A DNA stretch of 64,000 nucleotides, from contig WTPW01000333.1 in assembly GCA_009809945.1 (NCBI GenBank), positions 66,453 through 130,452 of the forward strand, read 5' to 3'. This document shows, one piece after another, positions 49,301 through 57,813 of this stretch; the first letter of the stretch is position 1; the number at the start of each line of letters is the position of its first letter. The position numbers and the translations under genes are program-made. A model generated the notes under the pieces. It saw nothing but the letters and a program-made list of their open reading frames with translations. It was not told where the DNA came from and did no database searches. Source of the DNA: Gigaspora margarita. Its lineage: Eukaryota > Glomeromycota > Glomeromycetes > Diversisporales > Gigasporaceae.

Positions 49301-52191
49301 TGAAAAAGGACTCCTTTCTCTGCAGCATCTAGAAAGCATTTAAGAGCATCTAAAAATAAATTTGGTTGAAGTTTTTCCACATACTGATAAAACTTTTCTG
49401 CGAATACAATTTCGCGACCATCTTTTAAATGCTGGCAGACTTTTATCAAATTTTTTAGTGTAGTTAAATAATCATTATAATTTTTAGGTAATTGTTCATA
49501 TATTTCATATGCTTTTAATAAATTTCTTTCAGCAGATTTGTATTCTTCTTGAATCAAATCAAAAATAGCTAATTTAGAATAGGCTTTTGCAACATTGCTA
49601 TTGCGTTCACCGAATTGTTTAGTTATTATGTCTATAACTTCGTGCAATTTCTGTTTACTTTCCACCTGCTGATCATAATTGACCAAAGTATCAAAAGCAT
49701 CGAGATAAAACTCTGCAATTTGCTGTTTATAATTGGAACTTCTTTCAAATGTAGTATGAATTAAAGTTATAGTCTTTTTATAGTACTCATAGGCTAACTC
49801 GTAGCTCTTTTTTGCTTGATAAACTTTCATATATCCGTGAGAGAGTTTAAAAGACAATGTATTACGTGCAAGATTGTGTTCTATTGCATCTAGTAAGGAA
49901 GCAACAAGATCTAATTCTTTTTCAGCCTCATTAATTCTTTCCATGATAAAATAAGTGTTGGCGAGGTTAAGATGAGATTCTAATAACTGACTTACAATTC
50001 TGTTTACATATAAAGTATTAATTACTTGAATTACCAAATTTCTATAGTTTAATGCTTGTTCTAATTGATTGAATCGTTCTGCAATTTCAGCAGCTTGCTG
50101 ATAAATGTCAATTAATTTAACATGTGCTCGCTTGTTATAAAAATTATTAGCAAAATCAAGGGCATTTTGAATGTTTTGTTCACCAAGACTAAATTGATTT
50201 TGACTCACAAACCACTTTGCAAAACTAATATAATAATCTATCATTATATGATTACGTTTTTCAGATATACATTCAACTATTTCTTTAGCTTTTTCGAGAT
50301 GAGCTAACTCAGAAGATTTATTTCCTAATAAGCCCTCAATATTTGCAATATTACAATGGGCTTGTACACATTCCATTGATATTGCTTGATTATTCATTTC
50401 AAGTTTAATGGGTATACAGTTAAACAACTCAAGAGCACTCTTATGGTCTTCTAAGGATAATTTTAGATAACCTAAATTGAAAAGATCATCCACATCCAAT
50501 GGTTTATTTTCAATATATTTTTCATAATATTCATTGGCTAATTGAGGCTTTCCTAAATGTGAATAGAGACGAAACAATTGAAAATATGCATCTTTTGGCC
50601 CTGATCGTTGTGCTTCTAGCAATAATAGTTCAGCTTCTCTATAAAGCATAAATCTGAAACAGATGATCGCCTTTGTCACTAATCGTTCATCTAAGAATTT
50701 TTCAGTTATATTAATTTTATTTTTGTCTTCTATATTAATACTGATTTTTACAAAATGATAAAGTGGTATTGCAATTTGATAGAACTTTACCAAGTCAGAA
50801 ATATCATCTATGCAAAAAAAATTTTCAACTTCAACACTATTGGGTGCCACCTTTGTGTCCCAGATACCAAATTTTTCATTTTGACTATCATTTGTAACGT
50901 AGGTAAAAAGACGTGATTGTAATGCTACAGCTGTCATAAATTCTAAGTTTGTAGCACCTTCTTTACTAATAATATTACTTTTTAATAACCCTAAAATTTT
51001 GTCCCATAATGTATTTCCAGGTGTTGCAAAAATTAATCGTAAACCTTCAATCAATCTATCTGGCAATCTGTAAATTTCAGTTTTAATGTTCAATAACTTT
51101 CCTTCATGACTTACTTTATCAACATTAATTTTATATTTTTCTAAATCAGCTTGTAAATTTTTCGTACCAGTAAAAAGCAAAATTTTAGCCAAATTTTTAT
51201 GAAATGATGAATGATCTGTTTCTTTTTTATTCAACTGCTTATCAATCAACTCTTTATAATCTTCATATAATTTTTTATTTCCGAAAAAATATTGACAATC
51301 AATTAATTCAGCAACTAGCAAAGGATCTTGATCGAGCGTATTAAGATCAATGTAATTAGCCATTTGTTGAGGGGTTTGAATTAAATCATAATCTTTATCC
51401 AAGCGTCCAAGTGGTGTCTTTCCTCCTAAATCGAATTGGAAACCTGGTTTCATTAGATCATCAAGATCGATACCATTTATCTCATTTTCCAATTGGAATA
51501 AATTAAATGGAAGTGCAGTTTGCTTTAAGCTTATGACAATAAAGTTCATTATATATACCATTCGGCGTAAAGCTTCTTTTAATTTTGGATTAGTTTCATT
51601 AATTAAAATACAAAATTCTATATCTGAATATGGAGTAGCAGTACCCTTTGCCCATGATCCCAATAGTAATATTGAAAAATTTTTTTTATCAATACTGTCA
51701 TCACCAAGAAAATCAATAGCAAGCTGTACGATGTCGCTCAATAGTTTAAGTAATGATAAATTAAGTTCTTGAAATCCATTCTTAATTGTATTGACTTTGT
51801 CAGATTTCTTGGTTTTTTCTTGAGCTTGATTAATAATTTCTTTTGCTTGTTTACATTGAATTTCTCTGAGTGATCTATGAAGCTTATCAATGTAAGTTAA
51901 AAAGTTCGTTGAATTATTATTAGATTTTAACACTTCCTTAAATAAAAAATCCTTTAATTCTAATATCTCTTGATTTGTTATTAAATTTTCTTTGGAAATC
52001 TTGTTTGCAGCTTGATAAATCTTATAAACATTTAAACAAAGATCTGCAACGTTTAAAGTAGTTTCATTTTTTTTAATAACTTTTTGCCAAAGTTGTTGAC
52101 CAAGTTCCTTTAATAATCGTGCAATTTCATTAACGTTATTCTCAAGTTTAGCTTTATTTAATAAATGAATTTCAGGTACCAATTCTTCCAT
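46375..52191 (-). CDS. nucleotidyltransferase-like and TPR protein, 1938 aa
   Basis: An intact 5.8-kb frame. Residues 1-170 are mostly helical. The motif G-S-W-A-K-G-T-A-T-P-Y-S-D-I-E-F at 178-193 is the pol-beta type nucleotidyltransferase signature (G-S...D-x-D/E), with metal-binding Asp190 and Glu192. F-D-L-G-G-K-T-P-L-G-R at 253-263, with Asp254 as possible third carboxylate, resembles the DUF294/GlnD N-terminal family. Residues about 500-990 are TPR-like repeats (for example A-N-E-Y-Y-E-K-Y-I-E-N-K-P). 1000-1390 is helical without clear repeats, and 1400-1890 has a second TPR array. In the family this domain transfers nucleotides to proteins or small molecules; the substrate here is unknown. 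An in-frame TAA lies about 30 bases before the ATG, so the start is well supported. No signal peptide or membrane segment is evident. The gene lacks introns, unusual for a fungal gene of this length, so transfer from a bacterium or another eukaryote is possible but unproven. Confidence 0.82.
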   Translation of the reverse strand: MEELVPEIHLLNKAKLENNVNEIARLLKELGQQLWQKVIKKNETTLNVADLCLNVYKIYQAANKISKENLITNQEILELKDFLFKEVLKSNNNSTNFLTYIDKLHRSLREIQCKQAKEIINQAQEKTKKSDKVNTIKNGFQELNLSLLKLLSDIVQLAIDFLGDDSIDKKNFSILLLGSWAKGTATPYSDIEFCILINETNPKLKEALRRMVYIMNFIVISLKQTALPFNLFQLENEINGIDLDDLMKPGFQFDLGGKTPLGRLDKDYDLIQTPQQMANYIDLNTLDQDPLLVAELIDCQYFFGNKKLYEDYKELIDKQLNKKETDHSSFHKNLAKILLFTGTKNLQADLEKYKINVDKVSHEGKLLNIKTEIYRLPDRLIEGLRLIFATPGNTLWDKILGLLKSNIISKEGATNLEFMTAVALQSRLFTYVTNDSQNEKFGIWDTKVAPNSVEVENFFCIDDISDLVKFYQIAIPLYHFVKISINIEDKNKINITEKFLDERLVTKAIICFRFMLYREAELLLLEAQRSGPKDAYFQLFRLYSHLGKPQLANEYYEKYIENKPLDVDDLFNLGYLKLSLEDHKSALELFNCIPIKLEMNNQAISMECVQAHCNIANIEGLLGNKSSELAHLEKAKEIVECISEKRNHIMIDYYISFAKWFVSQNQFSLGEQNIQNALDFANNFYNKRAHVKLIDIYQQAAEIAERFNQLEQALNYRNLVIQVINTLYVNRIVSQLLESHLNLANTYFIMERINEAEKELDLVASLLDAIEHNLARNTLSFKLSHGYMKVYQAKKSYELAYEYYKKTITLIHTTFERSSNYKQQIAEFYLDAFDTLVNYDQQVESKQKLHEVIDIITKQFGERNSNVAKAYSKLAIFDLIQEEYKSAERNLLKAYEIYEQLPKNYNDYLTTLKNLIKVCQHLKDGREIVFAEKFYQYVEKLQPNLFLDALKCFLDAAEKGVLFHPILSQIDDILAKVAKLNLSYPVEEIENFNYDTLKEILKIREVEHKCHKVQITAHSNRFRDIQFSKTLNPLVTNYNIKCVKLSKLLKRGDTNGPNLIAIIKNYLELIDYGKHLLNEINTQLVPKDKLEIALLNVDKLESIFDQEQYLRDALLKYSINNVSEEEFKQLLDISGQFTITIDMAIAYIRISESKIKDFCTFLSSCNNTFRNAHPYIKNDACLNSFAIYCNNRGIILTFILTKIMNNEVLAREIFYFIYLLGDKASTTFFLFTLIKHGLSEEHSNQILKALFNLKFLKNENEQIFITSFIRALLTHEFDDLRLSDIKSIKAFIEACSQYLKDRNIRDSESTLVINIYRHVLLKFHDIIDIFNQTIENIIFLKNHLYLLSSIYNDLNRSDQKPLLELLLNLHSRFNIDKNTELYSEALTLLAFSERNSSNYHQHLILIQKAHAINSRLYKHDDPLFAKSLFNLARAFGDIKNNEKQIELSKEGLNILEKDYNLNHDDILDADIRVNKEVDIVNAFINLAAGYSRVDDTLRIELLEQCLNFYNKHNLNRPDVKANIFSSLVNAYSCKIPLKALEIYEQLEILQKQLYQEGTQEYAFKVGYSSLNHGLAISQSSLALIKDLNVSDKTSEKKINNARDIIIKARHAINKAINLFTKFYPKDYYLYSQACDALSCSECIENELAMLLKSLEGYRLFNSGDFDKAISIYCEIFDSALNQEIKSEALANMATIDFIKIKETGVMSQQIRNNIFKQYNKAIEISDSASVQMKLAMIYFINDYHEQAIIYAENSIQRLSASSITKQSFCKMEIPILPIALQMVLMDRDEIKDIPLEFLAKYIIINSMNSLGHIHSEMQILKEFALLLSPNSTTICYLLLGFCYLRHGNWILASQAFDFVNQKEPDLKVGQIGFVLTRLLIKIYENIDASDTNIFKEIRIVNMILSNSDLTQQLFALVKSDSQIDIKCFVRTINCQYRQ

Positions 52192-52311
52192 TCTATCAGA
52201 TTTAAAGTATAGTCCTAAAAATTATTAATAAACTATCATGTTATGTTCATTTGTTCGACAAATGTTAGGGGTCAATATATGATCTGCTGCATGCATTGTA
52301 TTCTTGATAAA
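52192..52311. other. 5' flank of the nucleotidyltransferase/TPR gene
   Basis: Only 120 bp separate the ATG (minus strand) from the next inverted-repeat element. No clear TATA box was found, so the promoter may lie within or beyond that element. Confidence 0.4.
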
Positions 52312-52596
52312 GGGCGTCTAAAGCCGTGTACAAGTCATATAGTTTTGATTTTTTAAATAAAGTTAGGTTAAGGGTTTATTTGAGGTTAGGATCAGGACAT
52401 GTCCTATAGTAAAATTGTCTTCCCGAAATTTTTTATTAACGCACTAAGATGTGTTTAGACTGTTGTTTCTTGTATTTTTTGCGATTTTCGCATTTTTTTT
52501 TCGCTGTTTTTGTCTCTTCGGGCTTATCCGTGTCGATCAAAATAAACAATTCTATTGGCTCTATGTCATGGATGTACACGGTTTTAGACGACCCCT
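52312..52596. repeat. 285-bp inverted-repeat element
   Basis: The left end has GGGCGTCTAAAGCCGTGTAC; the right end on the other strand has GGGGTCGTCTAAAACCGTGT. The interior has GGACATGTCC. The target duplication is not clean (ATAA-like). It lies in the promoter-side flank of the nucleotidyltransferase/TPR gene and may influence its expression. Confidence 0.7.
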
Positions 52597-53502
52597 ATAA
52601 ATAGTAACTAAATGCATCAAAGAAGTACAGTACCCTAACTTTAAATGCGTCTAAATTCAAATTAAATCATTGTAGTAAACTTAGAGATGAGCAAGGTAAT
52701 CACTTATTACGTACAAAGTCAACATCACACAATTTGGCATGTTATTAGTTACAAGTATATATTATTTGAAAATAGTGATTTAATATTTTACGAAATAAGT
52801 AATTACCCTGCCTATCTCTAAATTTAGTAGATAATCCTAGCTTTGCAAACCTCTAAAGATACTTAAAAAAAGTCATATGTGAAAAGTGGTTAAAATTAGG
52901 CAAATTTTTTTTTTAAAAAAAACTGCAAATCTGATTGATTAAAAACCTTTTAACCAATTAAAATTCAAGTGTATAATACAGCAATATACCGGTAACCTTT
53001 GTTAATATTATTCGGATTCTAACTATATTCAAAAAAAAAAATGCCACTAGAACAGATTTGACGGATTATATGATTTCAGATATAGACAGGGACAGTGATT
53101 ATGTACCGTTTTTCAACAATTTATTCAAGTCATGTCACTAATCATGTAATCAATTTTCATGTGTATTAACTGTAATGTATACAATCGTAATAGTTACAAA
53201 TGCCAAGAATTCTTAAAATTCTAATAGATTAATTATACTTATGCAGTATATTTATATCTTTATTAGAAGTTTAAATATAGTATAACTTTGCAGATAATAT
53301 AGCCGCAGTAATTAAAGTAATTAACATGTTTACGTAAATGTCTTGATATCCTGCAAAGGAATCAATAATTAGTTAGTTAGGGAGTTAGATGGTCAACGCA
53401 GAGCAATTGTGTTGACATGCACACATAGGTTATAATACTATCTGTATTGTCATATAAATTTAGCCGTTTTGCTTTTTTTGTAACTGCAGTACATGTACAG
53501 TA
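52597..53502. other. gene-free A+T-rich stretch
   Basis: No gene or clear repeat supported here. Confidence 0.5.
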
Positions 53503-53590
53503 TAGGGATGGGTACGGTCAGGTCATGACCGGTCATGACCGGTCAATGACCGGTCAGAGCGGTTTGACCGACCGGACAAGATTATGACCG
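53503..53590. repeat. GC-rich palindromic minisatellite (ATGACCGGTC units)
   Basis: Three to four tandem ATGACCGGTC units, each self-complementary in GACCGGTC, with a diverged tail. It begins TAGGGATGGGTACGGTC, which resembles a hAT-type end, but no partner end was found nearby, so it may be a truncated element. Confidence 0.75.
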
Positions 53591-53693
53591 ATGCAAATTC
53601 TTAATATTCTGGCTAATAAATGAATAATTATTGCTTAAAATTCATATCGGTGTATCTGTATCATCTGATAAATAGAGAAATCAACCTGTCACT

Positions 53694-54009
53694 CAAAAAT
53701 TTTTCAGATCGTGTGACTTTGCATGATTAATTGATATGATTCATTTTTAAATAATTTTTTTTTTATTAATATAAGTGAACAAAAATGAGTATATAAATTA
53801 TTGTATATCACAAGATCTGAAAATTTTTTAGGGGTGTTTAAACCCGATTGAGAAATGCCTTGTTCATAATTCCGGCCAAATTTGCAGATCATTTGGCCAG
53901 AATTATAACAAAATTTTAATTCCCGCGTGGTCCTTTTCAGCAGTTCAGACTCTTTTCATTATACAATATTAGGATATCAATGAAAAAAGTCTGAATAGCT
54001 TAAAAGGAC
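53694..54009. repeat. three adjacent hairpin elements
   Basis: First, 53694-53831, arms AAAATTTTTCAGATC.TGTGA. Second, 53862-53907, arms ATAATTC.GGCCAAAT around TTGCAGATC, which shares the GCAGATCAT core of the palindromes at 2629 and 3247. Third, 53937-54009, arms GGTCCTTTT..AG..TTCAGACT. The first two contain the minus-strand frame at 53704, which is therefore not a gene. Confidence 0.7.
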
Positions 54010-54298
54010 CTATATTGCGTAGTATTTACAGGAAAATACCACGCCCTAATAAAAAAAATTATTACCATAATTTTGGTATAAGTTGTAAGTTTTTATCTAA
54101 CCTTAAATTAAGTCCAACATAATGCTAAGGCCACGCCAAGTTAAAACTATGTTTAACATAACACCCCCCCTCTTTTTGAGCCTCAGATAGAGGGGGTAAT
54201 AAACATAACATAATATAAAAATCATATTAACTGTTCAAAAAATTTTTGTAGCCAATCAAAATCTCATGTTTTTTACCTTTCCTTCTCATGTTTAGAGG
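54010..54298. other. gene-free spacer
   Basis: Contains a C run near 54164 and AGAGGG segments; no gene was seen. Its last eight bases (54291-54298) are the left target-site copy of the hAT-like MITE. Confidence 0.5.
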
Positions 54299-54404
54299 TA
54301 GGGTTGTTAATGGAGCACTCCAGTCAATAATAAAACATATTACCCACTCCGGAGCACTCCAGAAGTGGGTTATATGTTTTATTAATGTCTGGTTAACAAC
54401 CCTA
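54299..54404. mobile_element. hAT-like MITE, 106 bp, 8-bp target duplication
   Basis: Ends TAGGGTTGTTAA and TTAACAACCCTA are inverted repeats, and the inner arms (ATAAAACATAT, CCCACT) are also complementary. The direct repeat TTTAGAGG flanks it exactly (54291-54298, 54405-54412). The 8-bp duplication and TAGGG start fit hAT. Confidence 0.88.
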
Positions 54405-54529
54405 TTTAGAGGTGCAGATCATTTATTAGAGTTATGTTAAATATAGAATCAAATTGGAATGACCTAAGCTACCTTTTATGGACAAAGTCACACAAAAATC
54501 AGTAGCTTAGTTTGGGTGAAAAAGGTTTT

Positions 54530-54897
54530 TTAGTGATCGCAAGTAGTCGCTACATAGAAAGTCCAAATTTTACTATGTTAATCGATCATAAGCGTTTAAG
54601 TAAATATGTTTAGGAGATCAAAATACATATATTCTGAAATTCTCATACAAATCAGAGAACTTTTTAATATATAACATTTAATTTTTACATTCATCGAATA
54701 TATTTTTTTAACAAATTTTAATTTTTTCGTCGAATGTAAAAATTAAAAGTCAAATAATAAAATATTTATCAATCTTGCTAAAATTATGAAATATATCTAC
54801 TGTATTTTGATCTCCTGAATACGTTTACATAAGCGATGATAATCGATTTACATAGAAGAATTTGGTCTTTACTATGTAGCAACTATTGTCGATCATG
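54530..54897. repeat. copy of the ACATAGTAAAGTCC inverted-repeat module
   Basis: The left arm AGTGATCGCAAGTAGTCGCT leads into CTACATAGAAAGTCCAAATT; the right arm is its complement with ATCGACAATAGTTGCTACAT. The inner A/T-rich arms (AAAATTAAAAGTCAAATAAT) match those of the element at 11923-13941. This is a simpler copy, so the family existed as a ~370-bp unit. Confidence 0.8.
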
Positions 54898-55425
54898 GGG
54901 CAGCTTTTTTCGGGTTAAAGACGTTTTTAAGTTTTTTGACCAAAAGAAGGGGGTAGCATATTTTAGGTAGTAGCCTATTTTGGACACATACAGTAGTGCT
55001 ATATGGTATATTGAAAAGTATAAATATGCTTGGTAGTATGATTAGAAAAATTCTAGATGGCCTAAAAAAGTTGAAAATAAACTTAGGGCTTTCTTAAGCT
55101 CCTAAATATTTTCGAATTTTAGATTTTCTATAGCCTTTTTACAGCCAATAGAATTGCTGTATTTTTGTTGTTTAATGTCCCCTCCCCCCTCTTACAGAAT
55201 ATTTTTTATGTTAAACACAAAATCAACTTGGAGTGGCCTAACCTCAAAATCAGCTTAATACAGGCTGTATTGATCAATTTAGTGCACAGGATTTTTTCGT
55301 GCTGAATTTGCATTGCCCTTAGGTTGTCCGTTTTTTACAAACGAAAATTCCGATCTTTTACAATAATTTGTGCAAGATTTTTCAACATGACCTTTGAATA
55401 TCAATAATTTATCTAATAAATATTG
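54898..55425. other. gene-free spacer
   Basis: No gene or clear repeat supported. Confidence 0.5.
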
Positions 55426-55573
55426 GGGCCCACAGTAAAAGGTGGTGATGGACTAAAAAATTTTTTTCTGTAGTTTTTTAACATTGTGTTCTAGATAATC
55501 TAAATTTTGCAAAAATAAAGTTTTACAAAAAAAATTTTTTTTTGCCCACCATCACCTTTACTGTGGGGCCCTC
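55426..55573. repeat. 148-bp inverted-repeat MITE
   Basis: The left arm has GGGCCCACAGTAAAAGGTGG and the right arm, on the other strand, GGGCCCCACAGTAAAGGTGA. The interior is A/T-rich. The flanks carry AAATAT on both sides but the duplication is offset, so the target site is uncertain. Confidence 0.75.
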
Positions 55574-57275
55574 AAATATATTCGTGAATCTAGGCTAATA
55601 AAAAGATTAAAAGGAGGGTTAGCTACAGTGCTTTCTTTCAATAACTTATGAAACGGAGTTTGGTCTTTTTTAATGAGGGTTCTTCATGTGAACTGATTGT
55701 TTATTTCTTCCATGCGAAAAATTTTTATAGTGAATAAAATAGAATAAAGTAAAATACGTGTATTATGTAAATGCACGAAAATAGTAAACAATATGTAAAT
55801 AATATGTAGAAGTTATTATTGTATACTCGATTGACTAGAACTTGACTTCCTTAAGTCGAGCACAGCGTAGCAAAAATACAAACACAAAAACAACAAACAC
55901 GCCAGCTATAAACACCAATCATTATACGTTGTAACAGGCATCGAGTTGGTCTCCCGGTCTTGTATATTTTTTTTATATTTGATTTTACTTAGGTATTTCT
56001 TATGTACGTACTAGTTAGTATCTGTTGCTAAGAAAATATACTTTCCCTTTTCGGCTGCATTTGTTTCATTTGTTACCTTTGTTGGATTTATTCCATTTGT
56101 GCATTTGTTGCATTTGTGACATTTGTGGCATTTGTCGCATTTGTGACATATATTGAATATATGGTATATGTAGAATATGTGGAATATGTGCTTTTTATTC
56201 GATCTATTCAAAATGTACTCTAATTGTTGAAAAGATATAAGCGATGGTTTTTCACCTTCAATAAAGAATATATTAGTTCACAGTTCTTATTAATGCACAT
56301 AACAAACATAAATTATACATCTACAAGTGCCGCTCTTTAATAATCCATCAGATTATAATAAATAAACACACTTTCGTAATTCTAGCTTAGAGCTTCGTGA
56401 CATAATATAGAGCTTTAATCCATCATCCTAATTACTCGGATCAAACTCAAACACACCTCTATCGTTGTCTTCACTATTAGGGTAGATTAGGGTAGGGTTA
56501 AAGCAGTAAATGTGATAGTTGTGGATCGTTATTTGTGTGACCTGCATCCGACACATCGACCTGAAATCATTTTTCATCGTCACAACGTCACAACGTACCT
56601 GCCTGCCGGCATATGTACCTCTTACATGTGTGCTACTAATAACCTGTTTATTGCCTGGTTTAATATGCCATAATGTCTACTTCGGATCCAAATCGGTTAT
56701 AGTCAGGTTCGTGGCAAAAAGGCTACTCGTTATTCTGTATCGAATAGACTTAATGTTCACACCATATAGCGAAATTTTCGCAATTCTTAAATTACGAAAT
56801 TAGAAATTTTACATAATTGCATTCTTTGCCTAATTAATTTAACAATGAAAACTAAATGCAACCTAATTAATTTTAATGAATTATATGCAGTTAATAACGT
56901 TATGTATTTGGCAACTAATAATGGCGCAGCAAGTTGATTTGTCGAATAAGAAAAAAAAAAACCATTATCATTATCAAAATTTATATTTTGTGCATACAAT
57001 CTTTAATTTGATAATAAATTCAAAGTCTCATCGTTTGAACAAATAAGAAGGCAATTAATTTGTAAAAAAGTATCGTTATCCAAGCTATAAAAGCTTAACG
57101 TTCTAACCTCTTTCAAGAAGATAAGGTGATATTTTTCAAAAAAAGAATAATAACGGTACAATCTTATATAACATATTTTAAAAGAAAAACTACGTTGATA
57201 AATCACAAAAAATGGTAAAATATTCAATTACTAGAATGAAGTTTTCTTAACATTTATACTAAATCATACCAATGG
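55574..57275. other. gene-free stretch with a 9-bp minisatellite
   Basis: A minisatellite of GCATTTGTn units lies at 56055-56149. The short frames at 56011, 56519, 56787 and 57003 have no motif or supporting context and are not called. Confidence 0.5.
56055..56149. repeat. minisatellite, 9-bp unit (GCATTTGTG type)
   Basis: About ten imperfect tandem copies. The minus-strand translation would be a Cys-His-Lys repeat, but the frame depends only on the repeat. Confidence 0.85.
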
Positions 57276-57283
57276 TATAAATA
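57276..57283 (+). promoter_or_regulatory. TATA box candidate of the cysteine-rich peptide gene
   Basis: TATAAATA lies about 260 bp upstream of the ATG, with CCAAT at 57269-57273 just before it. The distance would allow a leader of about 230 bases. Sequence match only. Confidence 0.4.
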
Positions 57284-57541
57284 CCTGTATATGAGGATAG
57301 TTTACAAATAAAAATTAAGGACAAGTATCCTAAGATATATCAAAAGTGATAGGTTAAAATTATAGTTATTATTGAGATCTTTGGAGTGCTGAACATTGTT
57401 ACTTAGTATATCAAACATTAGTTAACTTGTCAGTTTCCGAGATATAGTAACTGTGGTGTTCATACCACTGGTGTGATCTAGCAAAACTGTTATTTAGTTT
57501 CAAAAAATTTTACTTAAACTGAAAAATTCTTAACTTTGTAG

Positions 57542-57813
57542 ATGTTTCAAATGCGTAATTTTTTCATTTTTTTGGCCATAGCACTGCTCATAATGGTCCA
57601 AACCAACATTCAAGTAGAAAGCACACCACTAGTTACGCCAGGTAACTTGAAATTCTTATTACTAAATTAACCTTAAACTCATAATAAGATATGGCAAGTT
57701 TTTTGTTAATATTTTGTTTTCCTTTTCTAGTTTGCAAACCATGTCCCCCGTGTGGTGGTACTGCTGTAAAACGATATTCATGTTATATGGCTTGTCCTGC
57801 ATGTGCCTATTAG
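57542..57813 (+). CDS. secreted six-cysteine small peptide, two exons
   Basis: Exon 1 is 57542-57641 and exon 2 is 57731-57813. The 89-bp intron has GTAACT at its start and a pyrimidine-rich TTTTCTAG at its end; it splits a Val codon after the first base. The spliced product has 60 residues. The N-terminus has a short basic start (M-R-N at the second Met, residue 4) and a hydrophobic core F-F-I-F-L-A-I-A-L-L-I-M-V, a clear signal peptide, with cleavage likely near residue 25-27. The mature peptide has C-x2-C-x2-C-x9-C-x3-C-x2-C, with Lys-Arg before the fourth Cys as a possible protease site. Upstream TAG precedes the ATG in frame; AATAAA at 57985-57990 may end the transcript. Such peptides in mycorrhizal fungi can be effectors, antimicrobial peptides or cell-surface proteins, but no family is recognised. 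Confidence rests on the fit of splice sites, signal peptide and cysteine spacing. Confidence 0.72.

Noticed and set aside
50122..51772. Plus-strand frames of 61 and 79 codons
   Set aside because: Shadows of the nucleotidyltransferase/TPR gene.
56011..56211. Cys-His-Lys repeat protein on the minus strand
   Set aside because: Translation of a 9-bp minisatellite with no support outside it.
56519..56803. 94-codon hydrophobic frame
   Set aside because: It begins with TTG, not ATG, and shows no motif or splice context.
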